This document shows, one piece after another, positions 54,264-62,815 of a DNA stretch of 64,000 bases. Source of the stretch: JBQTGK01 sp052400665. Its GTDB lineage: Bacteria; Bacteroidota; Bacteroidia; Bacteroidales; Marinifilaceae. Location of the stretch: assembly GCA_052400665.1 (NCBI GenBank), contig JBQTGK010000003.1. One strand, written 5' to 3'. Positions within the stretch are counted from its first letter, which is position 1. Each line of letters starts with the position of its first letter. A program made the position numbers and the translations under genes. The notes beneath the pieces were generated by a model. That model was given only the letters and a program-made list of their open reading frames with translations. It was not told the origin of the DNA and did not search any database.

Positions 54264-54626
54264 ATGAAATTTGTGAGAGAAAGTTTGATTCTACTGTTTG
54301 TAATTTTAAGTTTGACTGTTAATGCTAAAAGTTTTACTAAGGCAGAAAAGAGGGCTGATATAATTACAGAGTGGATGGAGAAAAAGCTGGATTTAAATTC
54401 AGATCAGATTTCTAAAATTAAGGTTTTAAATTTGGAGTGCGAAAAAGAGATAGATAGATTAACTATCGAAAAAGCTGGTTTCTCGTGTATGCAAGCTGTT
54501 CGTGATAGTCTTCTTCAAAAAGAAAATGATTTTGAGAAAATTTTAACCCTTCAACAACTTTCCTGTTATAAGGAGAATAAATGCGAACTAAAAAAGAAGC
54601 TTAAAAAAATGTTTAAAAAATTGTAA
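54264..54626 (+). CDS. Small secreted Cys-containing helical protein (CpxP/Spy-like length)
   Basis: ATG 54264 (MKFVRESLILLFVILSLTVNA) gives a signal peptide; the frame from 54231 does not. The mature part (about 98 residues) is helical, with KKLDLNSDQISKIKVLNLEC resembling the LTxxQ repeats of periplasmic CpxP/Spy chaperones. It has four cysteines in the mature part (in LNLECEK, AGFSCMQ, SCYKENKC), which could make disulfides or bind metal. The C-terminus is strongly basic (KKKLKKMFKKL). No firm family. A terminator follows, so it is separate from hcp. Confidence 0.72.
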   Translation: MKFVRESLILLFVILSLTVNAKSFTKAEKRADIITEWMEKKLDLNSDQISKIKVLNLECEKEIDRLTIEKAGFSCMQAVRDSLLQKENDFEKILTLQQLSCYKENKCELKKKLKKMFKKL

Positions 54627-54648
54627 TTTCATATAGAATAATATGCTT

Positions 54649-54680
54649 TCCCAATTTAATTCGATTGGGATTTTTTTTTG
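54649..54680 (+). terminator. Terminator after the small secreted protein gene
   Basis: TCCCAAT (54649-54655) pairs with ATTGGGA (54664-54670) and is followed by nine T. Confidence 0.82.
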
Positions 54681-54734
54681 TCTAAAAATATATAAAAGAA
54701 AAAAAGATAAAAAAATCTGAAAAATATTTGCGTT

Positions 54735-54750
54735 TGTAACATTCGTTACA
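54735..54750 (+). promoter_or_regulatory. FNR/HcpR-type palindrome upstream of hcp
   Basis: TGTAAC-ATTC-GTTACA is a perfect 16-base palindrome of CRP/FNR-family type, as used by the HcpR regulators that control hcp under nitrosative stress. A -7-like CATATTTG (one mismatch to TAnnTTTG) lies at 54772-54779, placing the palindrome centre about 41-42 bases before the predicted start, the usual class II activator position. Two more TGTAAC half sites occur at 54802-54807 and 54824-54829. The regulator itself is not in the window. Confidence 0.65.
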
Positions 54751-54869
54751 CTTTTTATTATTTAGATGTATCATATTTGTGAAGTCAAAAGGAAAGAATA
54801 GTGTAACTATCTCTTTCGAATTTTGTAACTTAAGAAATCAAATATCAATATCACTTAAATAAAAAAGAT

Positions 54870-56516
54870 ATGTCAATGTTTTGTTATCAGTGTCAGGAAG
54901 CAGCTAAGGGAACTGGCTGTACGGTAAAAGGAGTTTGTGGTAAAACCGATGAGGTTGCAAATATCCAGGATCTATTAATGTACGTAATGAAAGGAATTTC
55001 GCAGTACAGTACTCTTGCACGTGAAGCTGGAATTGAAAACGAAAAGGTAAATCGTTTTATTACAAATGGTTTATTTATGACCATTACCAATGCCAATTTT
55101 GATAAGGTAAAATTTGTAGAAGCAATTCGTGAAGGTCTTCAATTGAGAGAGGAAATTAAGAAACAAGCTGAAGATGCAGGTGTTGCTTTTGGTGAGTTAC
55201 ATCATTCTGCAAGCTGGTTTGCTGAAACTGAAAATGATTTTGATGCAAAAGCTCGTGTAGTCGGTATTTTAACTACAGAGAATGAGGATGTTCGTTCATT
55301 AAGAGAATTGACAATTTACGGTTTAAAAGGATTGGCTGCCTATGTAGAGCATGCTGATAATTTAGGTTTTGAGAAGAGCGAAATGTACTCTTTTATGCAA
55401 AAAGCTTTAAAAGCTACTACCGACGATTCTCTTTCTGTTGATGAATTGGTTGCTTTGGTAATGGAGTGTGGTGCAAATGGAGTTACTGCAATGGCTATGC
55501 TTGATGAGGCAAATACTACAGCTTACGGTAATCCAGAAATTACAAAAGTAAATATTGGTGTTAGCAATAAACCAGGTATTTTAATTTCGGGTCATGACTT
55601 GAAAGATATGGAGCAATTGTTGAAGCAAACAGAAGGAACTGGTGTTGATGTTTACACTCACTCTGAGATGTTGCCAGCAAATTACTACCCAGCATTTAAA
55701 AAATATGAGCACTTTGTAGGAAACTATGGTAATGCATGGTGGAAGCAAAATGAAGAGTTTGAAACTTTTAACGGACCAATTCTGTTTACTACTAACTGTA
55801 TTGTTCCTCCAAAAGCAAATTCTACTTATCAGGATAAAGTATTTACAACAGGATCTTCTGGATTCCCGGGATTTAAGCACATAGTAGCTGATGAAAATGG
55901 AGTAAAAGATTTTTCTGAAATTATCGAGTTGGCTAAGACTTGTGCTGCACCAATCGAAATTGAAAAAGGCGAAATTATTGGAGGTTTTGCACACAACCAG
56001 GTAATGCAATTGGCTGATAAAGTTGTTGATGCAGTTAAGACTGGTGCTATTCGTAAGTTTTTTGTAATGGCAGGTTGCGATGGAAGAATGAAGAGTCGCG
56101 ATTATTATACCGAATTTGCAGCAGCTTTACCAAAAGATACAGTAATTTTAACTGCAGGTTGTGCTAAGTACCGTTATAACAAGCTTGAGCTTGGTGATAT
56201 CGGAGGTATTCCAAGAGTATTAGATGCTGGTCAGTGTAACGATTCATATTCATTAGCTGTTATTGCATTAAAATTGAAAGAAGTATTTGAGTTAAACGAT
56301 ATCAATGAGTTACCAATTGCATACAATATTGCATGGTACGAACAAAAAGCGGTTATCGTATTGTTAGCTCTCCTTTCTTTAGGTGTTAAGAATATTCACC
56401 TAGGACCTACATTGCCAGCTTTCCTTTCTCCAAACGTAGCTAAAGTATTAATTGATACATTCGGAATTGGCGGAATTGGAACTGTTGATGAAGACATGAA
56501 AATGTTCTTGAACTAG
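54870..56516 (+). CDS. hcp: Hybrid-cluster protein (hydroxylamine reductase), class I
   Basis: The 548-residue protein has the class I N-terminal [4Fe-4S] motif C-x2-C-x8-C-x5-C (CYQCQEAAKGTGC then VKGVC), as in strict anaerobes. The hybrid-cluster ligands appear in the second half (GHDLKDMEQ, MLPANYYPAFKKYEH, TNCIVPP, TTGSSGFPGF, MAGCDGRMKSRDYY, TAGCAKYRYNK, LDAGQCNDSYS). Hcp reduces hydroxylamine in vitro and acts as a nitric oxide reductase in vivo. No NADH oxidoreductase partner (hcr) is adjacent. The gene is preceded by an FNR-type palindrome. Confidence 0.97.
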   Translation: MSMFCYQCQEAAKGTGCTVKGVCGKTDEVANIQDLLMYVMKGISQYSTLAREAGIENEKVNRFITNGLFMTITNANFDKVKFVEAIREGLQLREEIKKQAEDAGVAFGELHHSASWFAETENDFDAKARVVGILTTENEDVRSLRELTIYGLKGLAAYVEHADNLGFEKSEMYSFMQKALKATTDDSLSVDELVALVMECGANGVTAMAMLDEANTTAYGNPEITKVNIGVSNKPGILISGHDLKDMEQLLKQTEGTGVDVYTHSEMLPANYYPAFKKYEHFVGNYGNAWWKQNEEFETFNGPILFTTNCIVPPKANSTYQDKVFTTGSSGFPGFKHIVADENGVKDFSEIIELAKTCAAPIEIEKGEIIGGFAHNQVMQLADKVVDAVKTGAIRKFFVMAGCDGRMKSRDYYTEFAAALPKDTVILTAGCAKYRYNKLELGDIGGIPRVLDAGQCNDSYSLAVIALKLKEVFELNDINELPIAYNIAWYEQKAVIVLLALLSLGVKNIHLGPTLPAFLSPNVAKVLIDTFGIGGIGTVDEDMKMFLN

Positions 56517-56531
56517 AAAAAAGATCTTAAA

Positions 56532-56578
56532 AGTATTCCGGATGTGGTTAGGAATGTAGGGTTTGTTTCCGGAATACT
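56532..56578 (+). repeat. Inverted repeat downstream of hcp
   Basis: AGTATTCCGG (56532-56541) and CCGGAATACT (56569-56578) form a perfect 10-bp stem with a 27-base loop, 16 bases past the hcp stop. No T-run follows, so it may protect the mRNA end rather than terminate. Confidence 0.6.
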
Positions 56579-56612
56579 ATTCTTAGAACTTATATATTAG
56601 AGATTAAAAAAT

Positions 56613-56658
56613 AACTGTCTGCATGGTACTTTAATAAGTTCTGAGCAGACAGTTTTTT
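56613..56658 (+). terminator. hcp terminator
   Basis: AACTGTCTGC (56613-56622) pairs perfectly with GCAGACAGTT (56645-56654), followed by T residues. It is the second hairpin after hcp. Confidence 0.78.
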
Positions 56659-56688
56659 GTTTTATATCTTGCAATAAAATTAAAATTA

Positions 56689-58194
56689 ATGGCTGCCAAA
56701 AAATCACTCGCATTTTTAAAAAAGTATCACAAGTGGCCTTCTCTTGTGTTAACTCTATTTATTATCTTTTTTTCCATTTCTGGGATTATCATGAATCATC
56801 GTGCTCTGTTTTCATCTATCGATGTAAATAGAAATTATCTGGGAAGTGAATATCAATATAAAAATTGGAATAAGGCAGCCGTAAAATCAGCTATTAACCT
56901 TAAAGGAGATACAGCTTTAATTTATGGAAATATTGGTGTTTGGAAAACGACAGATAATTTTCAGACATATAATGAGTTTAATAGGGGATTTCCCGAGGGA
57001 ATAGATAATCGAAAGGTTGAAAAAATGATTTGTACCTCTTCGGGTAAAATTTACGCAGGAACTCTGTTTGGTTTGTATTATTTGGAGAATCAAGAATGGA
57101 AAAAACTTGAGTTGCCAGTTGAAGAACACCGGATTGTTGATTTAATGGAGCTTGACTCGAGTTTGTATGTTTTAAGCAGAAGTAATCTGTTAAAAAAAAC
57201 GAAGTCTGGATTTCAGATTGTAGACGTTAAGGCTAGTGCCGATTACGATGGAAAAACAAGTGTGTTTAAAACCTTGTGGGAAATACATAGCGGCGAAGCG
57301 TTTGGATTGATTGGAAAATTATTTGTCGATTTTTTAGGTTTTGTATTCCTTTTTTTGAGTTTTAGTGGATTGGTTTATTTTTTATTTCCAAAGTGGATTA
57401 AAAAACTGAGAAAGAAAGGTGCAAATACTAAGGGGAAGATTCAATTTCTGAAATTCAATTTGAAATGGCACAATCGTTTTGGTAGTTGGCTTATTGTATT
57501 TTTAATTATAAGCACTTTAAGCGGTATGTTTTTAAGGCCGCCTTTGTTAATTGCCATAGCCAGTAATCGGGTTACTAAAATTCCATTTACTCATCTCGAT
57601 CATTCAAATCCCTGGTACGATCAGTTTAGAAGGATACTTTTTGATGAGGAATTGGATAGGATTGTTTTGGCTACCAATGAAGGAATTTATTATTCTGATG
57701 ATTTTTTTAAATCAGCTCCGAAAAAATACACAGCGCAGCCTCCTGTTTCAGTAATGGGAGTTAATGTGCTGGAGAAAATAGGGAAAGGACAATATTTGAT
57801 TGCTTCGTTTAGTGGGATTTTTTACTGGATGCCAGAACAAAATTTAGTTTTCGATTACATAACACGGAAGCCTCATATTGCGGTCAAAAGAATGGGACCT
57901 CCCATTGCAGCTCATCCTATTGCCGGGTATCTGAAAGATGTAAAAGGCAATGAAATATTATTTGATTACAATTTAGGGGCAGGTAATTTAACTGACAATT
58001 CTGGATTTGCTCAAATGCCCCCAAAAATTCAAGAGAGTGAAATGTCTTTATGGAATTTGTGTTTAGAAATACACACAGGAAGAATTTATCAATACATTTT
58101 CGGGCGATTTTATATTCTTTTTATTCCTCTGGCAGGCTTATCCATTTTATGGATATTAATTGTAGGATATTTGTTGTATAGAAAACAGAAGTAA
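56689..58194 (+). CDS. PepSY-associated TM protein with two extracytoplasmic propeller-like segments
   Basis: The 501-residue inner-membrane protein has TM helices near 17-35, 210-230, 260-285 and 470-495, with the family features YHKWPSLVLTLF (His before the first helix) and FNLKWHNRFGSWL. The two long loops both resemble propeller blades: IYAGTLFGLYYLENQEWKKL in the first and IVLATNEGIYYSDDFFK in the second, suggesting an internal duplication. PepSY-TM proteins are often linked with iron uptake or ferric reduction. It lies after hcp behind a terminator. Confidence 0.82.
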   Translation: MAAKKSLAFLKKYHKWPSLVLTLFIIFFSISGIIMNHRALFSSIDVNRNYLGSEYQYKNWNKAAVKSAINLKGDTALIYGNIGVWKTTDNFQTYNEFNRGFPEGIDNRKVEKMICTSSGKIYAGTLFGLYYLENQEWKKLELPVEEHRIVDLMELDSSLYVLSRSNLLKKTKSGFQIVDVKASADYDGKTSVFKTLWEIHSGEAFGLIGKLFVDFLGFVFLFLSFSGLVYFLFPKWIKKLRKKGANTKGKIQFLKFNLKWHNRFGSWLIVFLIISTLSGMFLRPPLLIAIASNRVTKIPFTHLDHSNPWYDQFRRILFDEELDRIVLATNEGIYYSDDFFKSAPKKYTAQPPVSVMGVNVLEKIGKGQYLIASFSGIFYWMPEQNLVFDYITRKPHIAVKRMGPPIAAHPIAGYLKDVKGNEILFDYNLGAGNLTDNSGFAQMPPKIQESEMSLWNLCLEIHTGRIYQYIFGRFYILFIPLAGLSILWILIVGYLLYRKQK

Positions 58195-58214
58195 AAAAAG
58201 CTTTGAAAAAGATG

Positions 58215-58249
58215 AGTTGCTTAGCATTTTTAAAGAATACTAAGCAACT
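58215..58249. terminator. Hairpin between convergent PepSY-type and hydrolase genes
   Basis: AGTTGCTTAG (58215-58224) and CTAAGCAACT (58240-58249) form a perfect 10-bp stem between the two stops. T- and A-rich flanks make bidirectional termination plausible. Confidence 0.6.
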
Positions 58250-58260
58250 AATTTCTGGAT

Positions 58261-58947
58261 TTATTTCTTTTTATGCGATAAAAACCATTTATACAATTCC
58301 GGGTTTGCATAAGTTATGGTCCATGAATTATGATCTGCTTTAGGATAAATAGTGAACTTTACCTTGCTTCCTAACTTTTTTAAGCGGTCTACCATTTCTT
58401 GCGATCTGATGATTGGAACAACATTATCTTTGGCTCCATGAAATACCCAGATAGGCATTGATTTTACAGCTTCAAGTTTGTTCGGATTTCCTCCGCCGCA
58501 AATGGGGGCTGCAGCAGCAAATAAGTTAGGCTTAGCAACTATCGATCCCCAGGTGCCAAAACCTCCCATGCTTAAACCTGTAATGTAAATTCTATCTTTA
58601 TCAATGGGATATTTGTTAATGATTTCCTCATAAAAAGGCAGAAGAATTTCCTCATTCCAATACACAGTATCAGGACACTGAGGTGAAATAGTAATAAAAG
58701 GGAAGTCTTTTTTATTATCTAGAAAAGATGGAGGACCATGAACTTTTAATTTATTTAGATCATTGCCTCTTTCTCCCATTCCATGAAGAAAAATAAGGAG
58801 TGGAAGCTTATCCTTACCTTCGATAATTTCAGGAAAATATTCAAGATATTTAATCCCCAATTTAGAGCTTTGTTCTTTTTGTTGAGCCTGCATTTTATCA
58901 ATTAAGAAAAGTGAAAATAGGATGATGAGTAGATAAGTTTTAGGCAT
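58261..58947 (-). CDS. Secreted alpha/beta hydrolase (prolyl oligopeptidase/dienelactone hydrolase-like)
   Basis: The 228-residue protein begins with a signal peptide (MPKTYLLIILFSLFLIDKMQA), then the fold: LPLLIFLHGMGERGND (oxyanion loop), YITGLSMGGFGTWG (nucleophile Ser in GLSMGG), WVFHGAKDNVVP (catalytic Asp) and YPKADHNSW (catalytic His). Relatives are annotated as esterases, peptidases or phospholipase/carboxylesterases; the substrate is unknown. Confidence 0.9.
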   Translation of the reverse strand: MPKTYLLIILFSLFLIDKMQAQQKEQSSKLGIKYLEYFPEIIEGKDKLPLLIFLHGMGERGNDLNKLKVHGPPSFLDNKKDFPFITISPQCPDTVYWNEEILLPFYEEIINKYPIDKDRIYITGLSMGGFGTWGSIVAKPNLFAAAAPICGGGNPNKLEAVKSMPIWVFHGAKDNVVPIIRSQEMVDRLKKLGSKVKFTIYPKADHNSWTITYANPELYKWFLSHKKK

Positions 58948-59175
58948 GTTTTATTGTTTGGTTTAGTTAAATTTAGCAATTGTAATTGATTTGTAAAGAA
59001 TTATTTTACTAAAGAAGTAAGTGTTAAGTTACACTTACAATGTTTGAAAGTAGTTTTCTTTATTATAGAGAGTATCCGAACAAGAAGAGAATGTCTTAAA
59101 CAGCTTGTTTATAATAGGATTATTAAATTCGCCAACAAGCTAAGAATATTTTTCATGTTATTTAACGAAAGTGAG

Positions 59176-59183
59176 TATCTTTG
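59176..59183 (+). promoter_or_regulatory. Predicted promoter -7 element of the NdpA-like gene
   Basis: TATCTTTG fits TAnnTTTG and lies 25 bases before the ATG at 59208. No clear -33 element. Confidence 0.5.
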
Positions 59184-59207
59184 TGGCGTTCTTAAAATAA
59201 TTAGTAC

Positions 59208-60254
59208 ATGTTTAATTTTGAAGATATAAATTTGGATCGCATTGTGGTTCACAATGTTGGAAACAAACATTTAGAGGAAGATTTGAAACTTTCAAAATCT
59301 GAAATTCAGATTGAAGATGACGATGTTAGAGATATTCTGTTAAAATACTTTTTAACAGCCTTTAACAAAGAAGAGTTTTTTCATTTTCAGAACGAAGAAG
59401 GATTAAGCATGAACGAAGTGTATTGCTATGCTTCGGAGTATTTTGAAAATAATGAGAGTTTCTACGATCAATCTACCAATATTGCTGTTCATTTATTCGA
59501 AAAATCGAATCATCCGAACATAAAAGGAGGTGAGTTTTATTTGGTCGCATTTTCTAATTGTGTTGTTGATGGGGAAGTGTGTGATGCATTAGGGATTTTT
59601 AAATCTGAAAATAAAGATACTTTTTTGAAAGTGTATCAGAAACAGGAAAATTTTGAGTTGGGCTGTGAGAATGGAATAAATATCAAGAAATTAGATAAAG
59701 GTTGCCTGATTTTTAATACCGAAAAAGAAAAAGGATTTAAGGTTTGTATTGTTGATAAAACAAACCCAAATAAAGATGCTTTGTATTGGAAGGAAGAGTT
59801 TCTGGATTTAAAATTGCGTGAAGATAATTTTTATCATACTCAAAACTATTTGGATATGTGTAAAGGTTTTATTGGTGATGTGTATAACGACGAAAACGAA
59901 GTTGCCAAAGCCGATCAGATTGATTTAATGAATAAGTCGATTAACTTTTTTAAGGATAAAAAAGAATTTAACGAAGATTTATTTAAGCAAGAGGTAATTG
60001 AACAGCCTGAAGTGGCTACTGCTTTCGATGAATATAAAGATTATTATCAGAATGAAAGTGGAACTTCGGTAGCACAGGAATTTGAAATTAGTAATGACGC
60101 AGTAAAAGGCGAGCAAAAGCATTTTAAACATATCTTAAAGCTCGATAAAAATTTTCATGTTTACATTCATGGACAAAGAAAATTTTTAGAAAAAGGATAC
60201 GATGCGGCTCGCGATTTAAGTTATTATAAGTTGTTTTTTAGAGAAGAGAATTAA
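59208..60254 (+). CDS. Nucleoid-associated protein, NdpA/YejK family
   Basis: The 348-residue cytosolic protein follows the 37-kDa nucleoid-associated family: DRIVVHNVGNKHLEEDLKLS at the start, SMNEVYCYASEYFENN, FYLVAFSNCVVDGEVCDALG in the middle, and FLDLKLREDNFYHTQNYLDM, with KAFVIHGQRK-like HVYIHGQRKFLEKGYD near the C-terminus. The family is associated with the nucleoid in enterobacteria; its exact role is unclear, and in Bacteroidota it is simply widespread. The gene is monocistronic, with its own -7 element and terminator. Confidence 0.9.
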   Translation: MFNFEDINLDRIVVHNVGNKHLEEDLKLSKSEIQIEDDDVRDILLKYFLTAFNKEEFFHFQNEEGLSMNEVYCYASEYFENNESFYDQSTNIAVHLFEKSNHPNIKGGEFYLVAFSNCVVDGEVCDALGIFKSENKDTFLKVYQKQENFELGCENGINIKKLDKGCLIFNTEKEKGFKVCIVDKTNPNKDALYWKEEFLDLKLREDNFYHTQNYLDMCKGFIGDVYNDENEVAKADQIDLMNKSINFFKDKKEFNEDLFKQEVIEQPEVATAFDEYKDYYQNESGTSVAQEFEISNDAVKGEQKHFKHILKLDKNFHVYIHGQRKFLEKGYDAARDLSYYKLFFREEN

Positions 60255-60276
60255 GAGAAATCAAGCGCTATATATA

Positions 60277-60316
60277 AAATCCCAAATCCCAAATTAGTTA
60301 GGAATTGGGATTTTTT
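60277..60316. terminator. Terminator between NdpA-like and transglutaminase-like genes
   Basis: AAATCCCAA-type repeats pair with TTGGGATTT just before the convergent stop, with a run of T on the plus strand. Two overlapping left arms are possible. Confidence 0.7.
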
Positions 60317-61295
60317 ATTTACTATTTACTTTATATCCCAAAGCAGGTATGTTGTCAAAGTAAATTATTAATTCATTTTTTCCTTTAAATTCGCGATAGA
60401 TCTTAAATAATAGGGAATTATTTTTGCGAATGGATTTTACTTTTTTGCCAAATTTGTCACTTTTAAAATGATAGGCAATTTCTGTCTCTTTTGTTACGTT
60501 TAATAGCTTAAATTCTAGAGCATTTCCTTTTTTTATGTTTTGAATGCCTTTTTTAGGCGAGATTAATTTAATCCCTTTCCCAAAAAAAGCTTTAAAAGGA
60601 ATGGGCTGAAGTGCAAAATCAGTTTTGTTTTGGATTGTTTGCTTAAGTAGCCACTCCTCATTGTCAGGATAATGTTTCATGGCAAATTCTTCTGGTGATG
60701 ATGCAAAGTAGGCTGGTGAAAATTCTTTGTGAAATTTCATTTTAGAATAATCAACCCATCCTGCGGCCCAGGTTACGTCTACTAATAGCCATTTATTATG
60801 TATTTTAATTGCATTCCACGCATGATTGGAAGGTAGATTGCTCTTGCCAATTTCAGAAACATATCTTCTTGCTGTTCCAGGAACAATTTTACACTCAATA
60901 TTCATTTTATTACATAATATCTGATAAAGGGTAGAGTATGATTCACACAAAGCTTTCTTCTTTTTTAGGCTTTTCTCGGCTAAATCAATTCTGTACTGTT
61001 TCTTTTTGGCAAGTAATTCTTCTTCTGTTCGGTACGAGAAACGAACTCGGTTTGGTTTACCCACTTGTTTTGTATCGTAGGCAATATTTAGGGCAATCCA
61101 TGTAAATGCAGCGGCGGCTTTTTCTTCTTTATTTTTAAAGTCTTTGTTGATAAGCCTTACCAGATCGTTTGTTGATGAAAAATCGGAAGGATACTCTGTA
61201 ATGATTGTTATAAGATGATTACTAACCTGAGCTTTTGTTTGAAAAAATAAACAGGAAATTAGAATGATAAGAATGGATTTTATTTTATACTTCAT
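60315..61295 (-). CDS. Secreted transglutaminase-like (papain-like fold) protein
   Basis: The 326-residue protein starts with a signal peptide (KIKSILIILISCLFFQTKAQ). The transglutaminase-like core shows the triad: Cys in KKALCESYSTLY, His in SNHAWNAIKI and Asp in LLVDVTWAAGW. The first part (AFTWIALNIAYDTKQV) is the usual region before the Cys. A ~110-residue beta-rich C-terminal region follows. Members may be proteases or cross-linkers acting on cell-wall or secreted proteins; substrate unknown. Confidence 0.9.
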   Translation of the reverse strand: MKYKIKSILIILISCLFFQTKAQVSNHLITIITEYPSDFSSTNDLVRLINKDFKNKEEKAAAAFTWIALNIAYDTKQVGKPNRVRFSYRTEEELLAKKKQYRIDLAEKSLKKKKALCESYSTLYQILCNKMNIECKIVPGTARRYVSEIGKSNLPSNHAWNAIKIHNKWLLVDVTWAAGWVDYSKMKFHKEFSPAYFASSPEEFAMKHYPDNEEWLLKQTIQNKTDFALQPIPFKAFFGKGIKLISPKKGIQNIKKGNALEFKLLNVTKETEIAYHFKSDKFGKKVKSIRKNNSLLFKIYREFKGKNELIIYFDNIPALGYKVNSK

Positions 61296-61375
61296 GCGGA
61301 TATTTATAGTTCGATTATAAAAATATAAAAAATGAGAACAATAATCGAGCCTGAAAGTTTACAGAGTTTGGGGTA

Positions 61376-61421
61376 TATAAAAAGCCCACGCTCACGGAAG
61401 CTTGAGTATGGGCCTTTCGAG
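61376..61421 (-). terminator. Terminator of the M14 carboxypeptidase gene
   Basis: AAAGCCCACGCTCA pairs with TGAGTATGGGCCTTT with one bulge. On the minus strand, T residues follow. Confidence 0.7.
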
Positions 61422-61451
61422 TAATATACTTAGTAAAAGTATAATCGTTTA

Positions 61452-62579
61452 TTATCTTAGTTGATCTACCACTTTTAGAATAGGCTGAAGAACCGATTCT
61501 CCAAGTAAAATGCTTCGGTCTGGAGACCATCCACATTCTGGTTCAGGTAAATCATTATTGTCCTTAAATGGCATTTCGATCGTCAAAGATAAACATTTAA
61601 ATCGTTCTCCAATGTGTTTTGAGCAAATTGCTAAATTTCCTTCGCCTGGTTTGTTCTTTGGATAGCCGTGAGTGTTTTGAAAATCAGGGCAGGTAGCTAC
61701 CCATGTGTTAATGAAATTTTTTGTTAAATTTTTTAATCTTTCGTCGAAAGAAGGAATGCCTTCAATACCTGATATAAAATTATATGGTAAAGCTTCGTCG
61801 CCATGAATATCTAAATTTAGGTCGCAGCCATATTCATCCATTAAATTACGAACATGAAATACTTCCGGACTATTTTCAATATTAGGTTCTGCCCACTCTC
61901 TGTTGTAATTAAATCCTTTGGTGTTCACGCGAAGGTTTCCGGCAATACTTCCGTCGATATTCATATTCGGAACAATATAGAAAACTGCTTTATTTAACAA
62001 AGTTCTTGAAACAGGATCATCTTCATCGAGCAATTTTCCGATTAGGCCTTGCATAAACCATTCGGCCATGCTTTCTCCGGGATGCTGACGAGCAATAATC
62101 CATATTTTTTTCTTTTCTTCATCAGGTTCACCAACAATTAACATGTCGATATCTTTCCCTTCAATAGTTTTTCCAATAGAGACCAATTCGCATTCTTGCG
62201 ACATTTGTGCATTGTGTACTAAATCGAGATGTTGTTCGTAGGTGTAAGGTGCAAAATAAGCATAATATACCGAGTTATATTCGGGAGTGTGCTCAATGCA
62301 TAATTCTTTTCCGTTGTAGGTAGAAGGAATTCTAAACCAATGCTCTCTATCGTATGATGCAACAGTGTTGTATTGTTCATATCCTTCAGGATAAGAGGCT
62401 TTATGTGCATTTGTAATTTTTATTTTTACCGATTGTTCCTGCATTCCGCTTAATCTAAAATAAAACCATTGAAAATGCTCAGAATTGGTGTCATTAGGAA
62501 TTTCAAGCTGAATGTCTTGAGGATTAGTAGCCTTAATTACTTTAATTTTACCACTATCGAAACTAGCTGATATGTTCAT
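61452..62579 (-). CDS. M14-family zinc carboxypeptidase (cytosolic carboxypeptidase-like)
   Basis: The 375-residue protein has no signal peptide. An N-terminal beta domain (~1-110: HFQWFYFRLSG, EHWFRIPSTYNGKELCIEHT) precedes the catalytic domain, as in the cytosolic carboxypeptidase branch of M14. Zinc ligands are in RQHPGESMAEW (HxxE) and DLNLDIHGDEALP, with the catalytic Glu in SLTIEMPFKDN. NTKGFNYNREW matches the NxxxNRxW stretch. Substrates in bacteria are unknown. Confidence 0.92.
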   Translation of the reverse strand: MNISASFDSGKIKVIKATNPQDIQLEIPNDTNSEHFQWFYFRLSGMQEQSVKIKITNAHKASYPEGYEQYNTVASYDREHWFRIPSTYNGKELCIEHTPEYNSVYYAYFAPYTYEQHLDLVHNAQMSQECELVSIGKTIEGKDIDMLIVGEPDEEKKKIWIIARQHPGESMAEWFMQGLIGKLLDEDDPVSRTLLNKAVFYIVPNMNIDGSIAGNLRVNTKGFNYNREWAEPNIENSPEVFHVRNLMDEYGCDLNLDIHGDEALPYNFISGIEGIPSFDERLKNLTKNFINTWVATCPDFQNTHGYPKNKPGEGNLAICSKHIGERFKCLSLTIEMPFKDNNDLPEPECGWSPDRSILLGESVLQPILKVVDQLR

Positions 62580-62775
62580 TTATGTTGTTTTATTGTGTGC
62601 ATTTCAAAGATAATAAATCTAGCTTAGCAGAGAACATTTATCGCTTAACAGTTAATAAGAATTTAAATTATTTTGAATTAAGGATTTCTTTTTTCAGACG
62701 ATAGAAGTGTTTATTAATTAAATACGTATTGTAAGAAATTTTTCTCTTGAGAAAATAGGATCTGATTTTTTCTTT

Positions 62776-62783
62776 TATTTTTG
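62776..62783 (+). promoter_or_regulatory. Predicted mltG promoter -7 element
   Basis: TATTTTTG fits TAnnTTTG and lies 33 bases before the mltG ATG. A TTG occurs 26 bases upstream, further than the usual spacing. Confidence 0.48.
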
Positions 62784-62815
62784 CGAACTTAGTATTCTCA
62801 TTCAATAGTAAACAA

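Noticed and set aside
59044..59229. Short plus-strand ORF before the NdpA-like gene
   Set aside because: It overlaps the predicted promoter and start of the NdpA-like gene and has no start context or similarity.
61315..61536. Minus-strand ORF overlapping the M14 gene end
   Set aside because: It runs across the M14 terminator hairpin and overlaps the M14 coding end in another frame.
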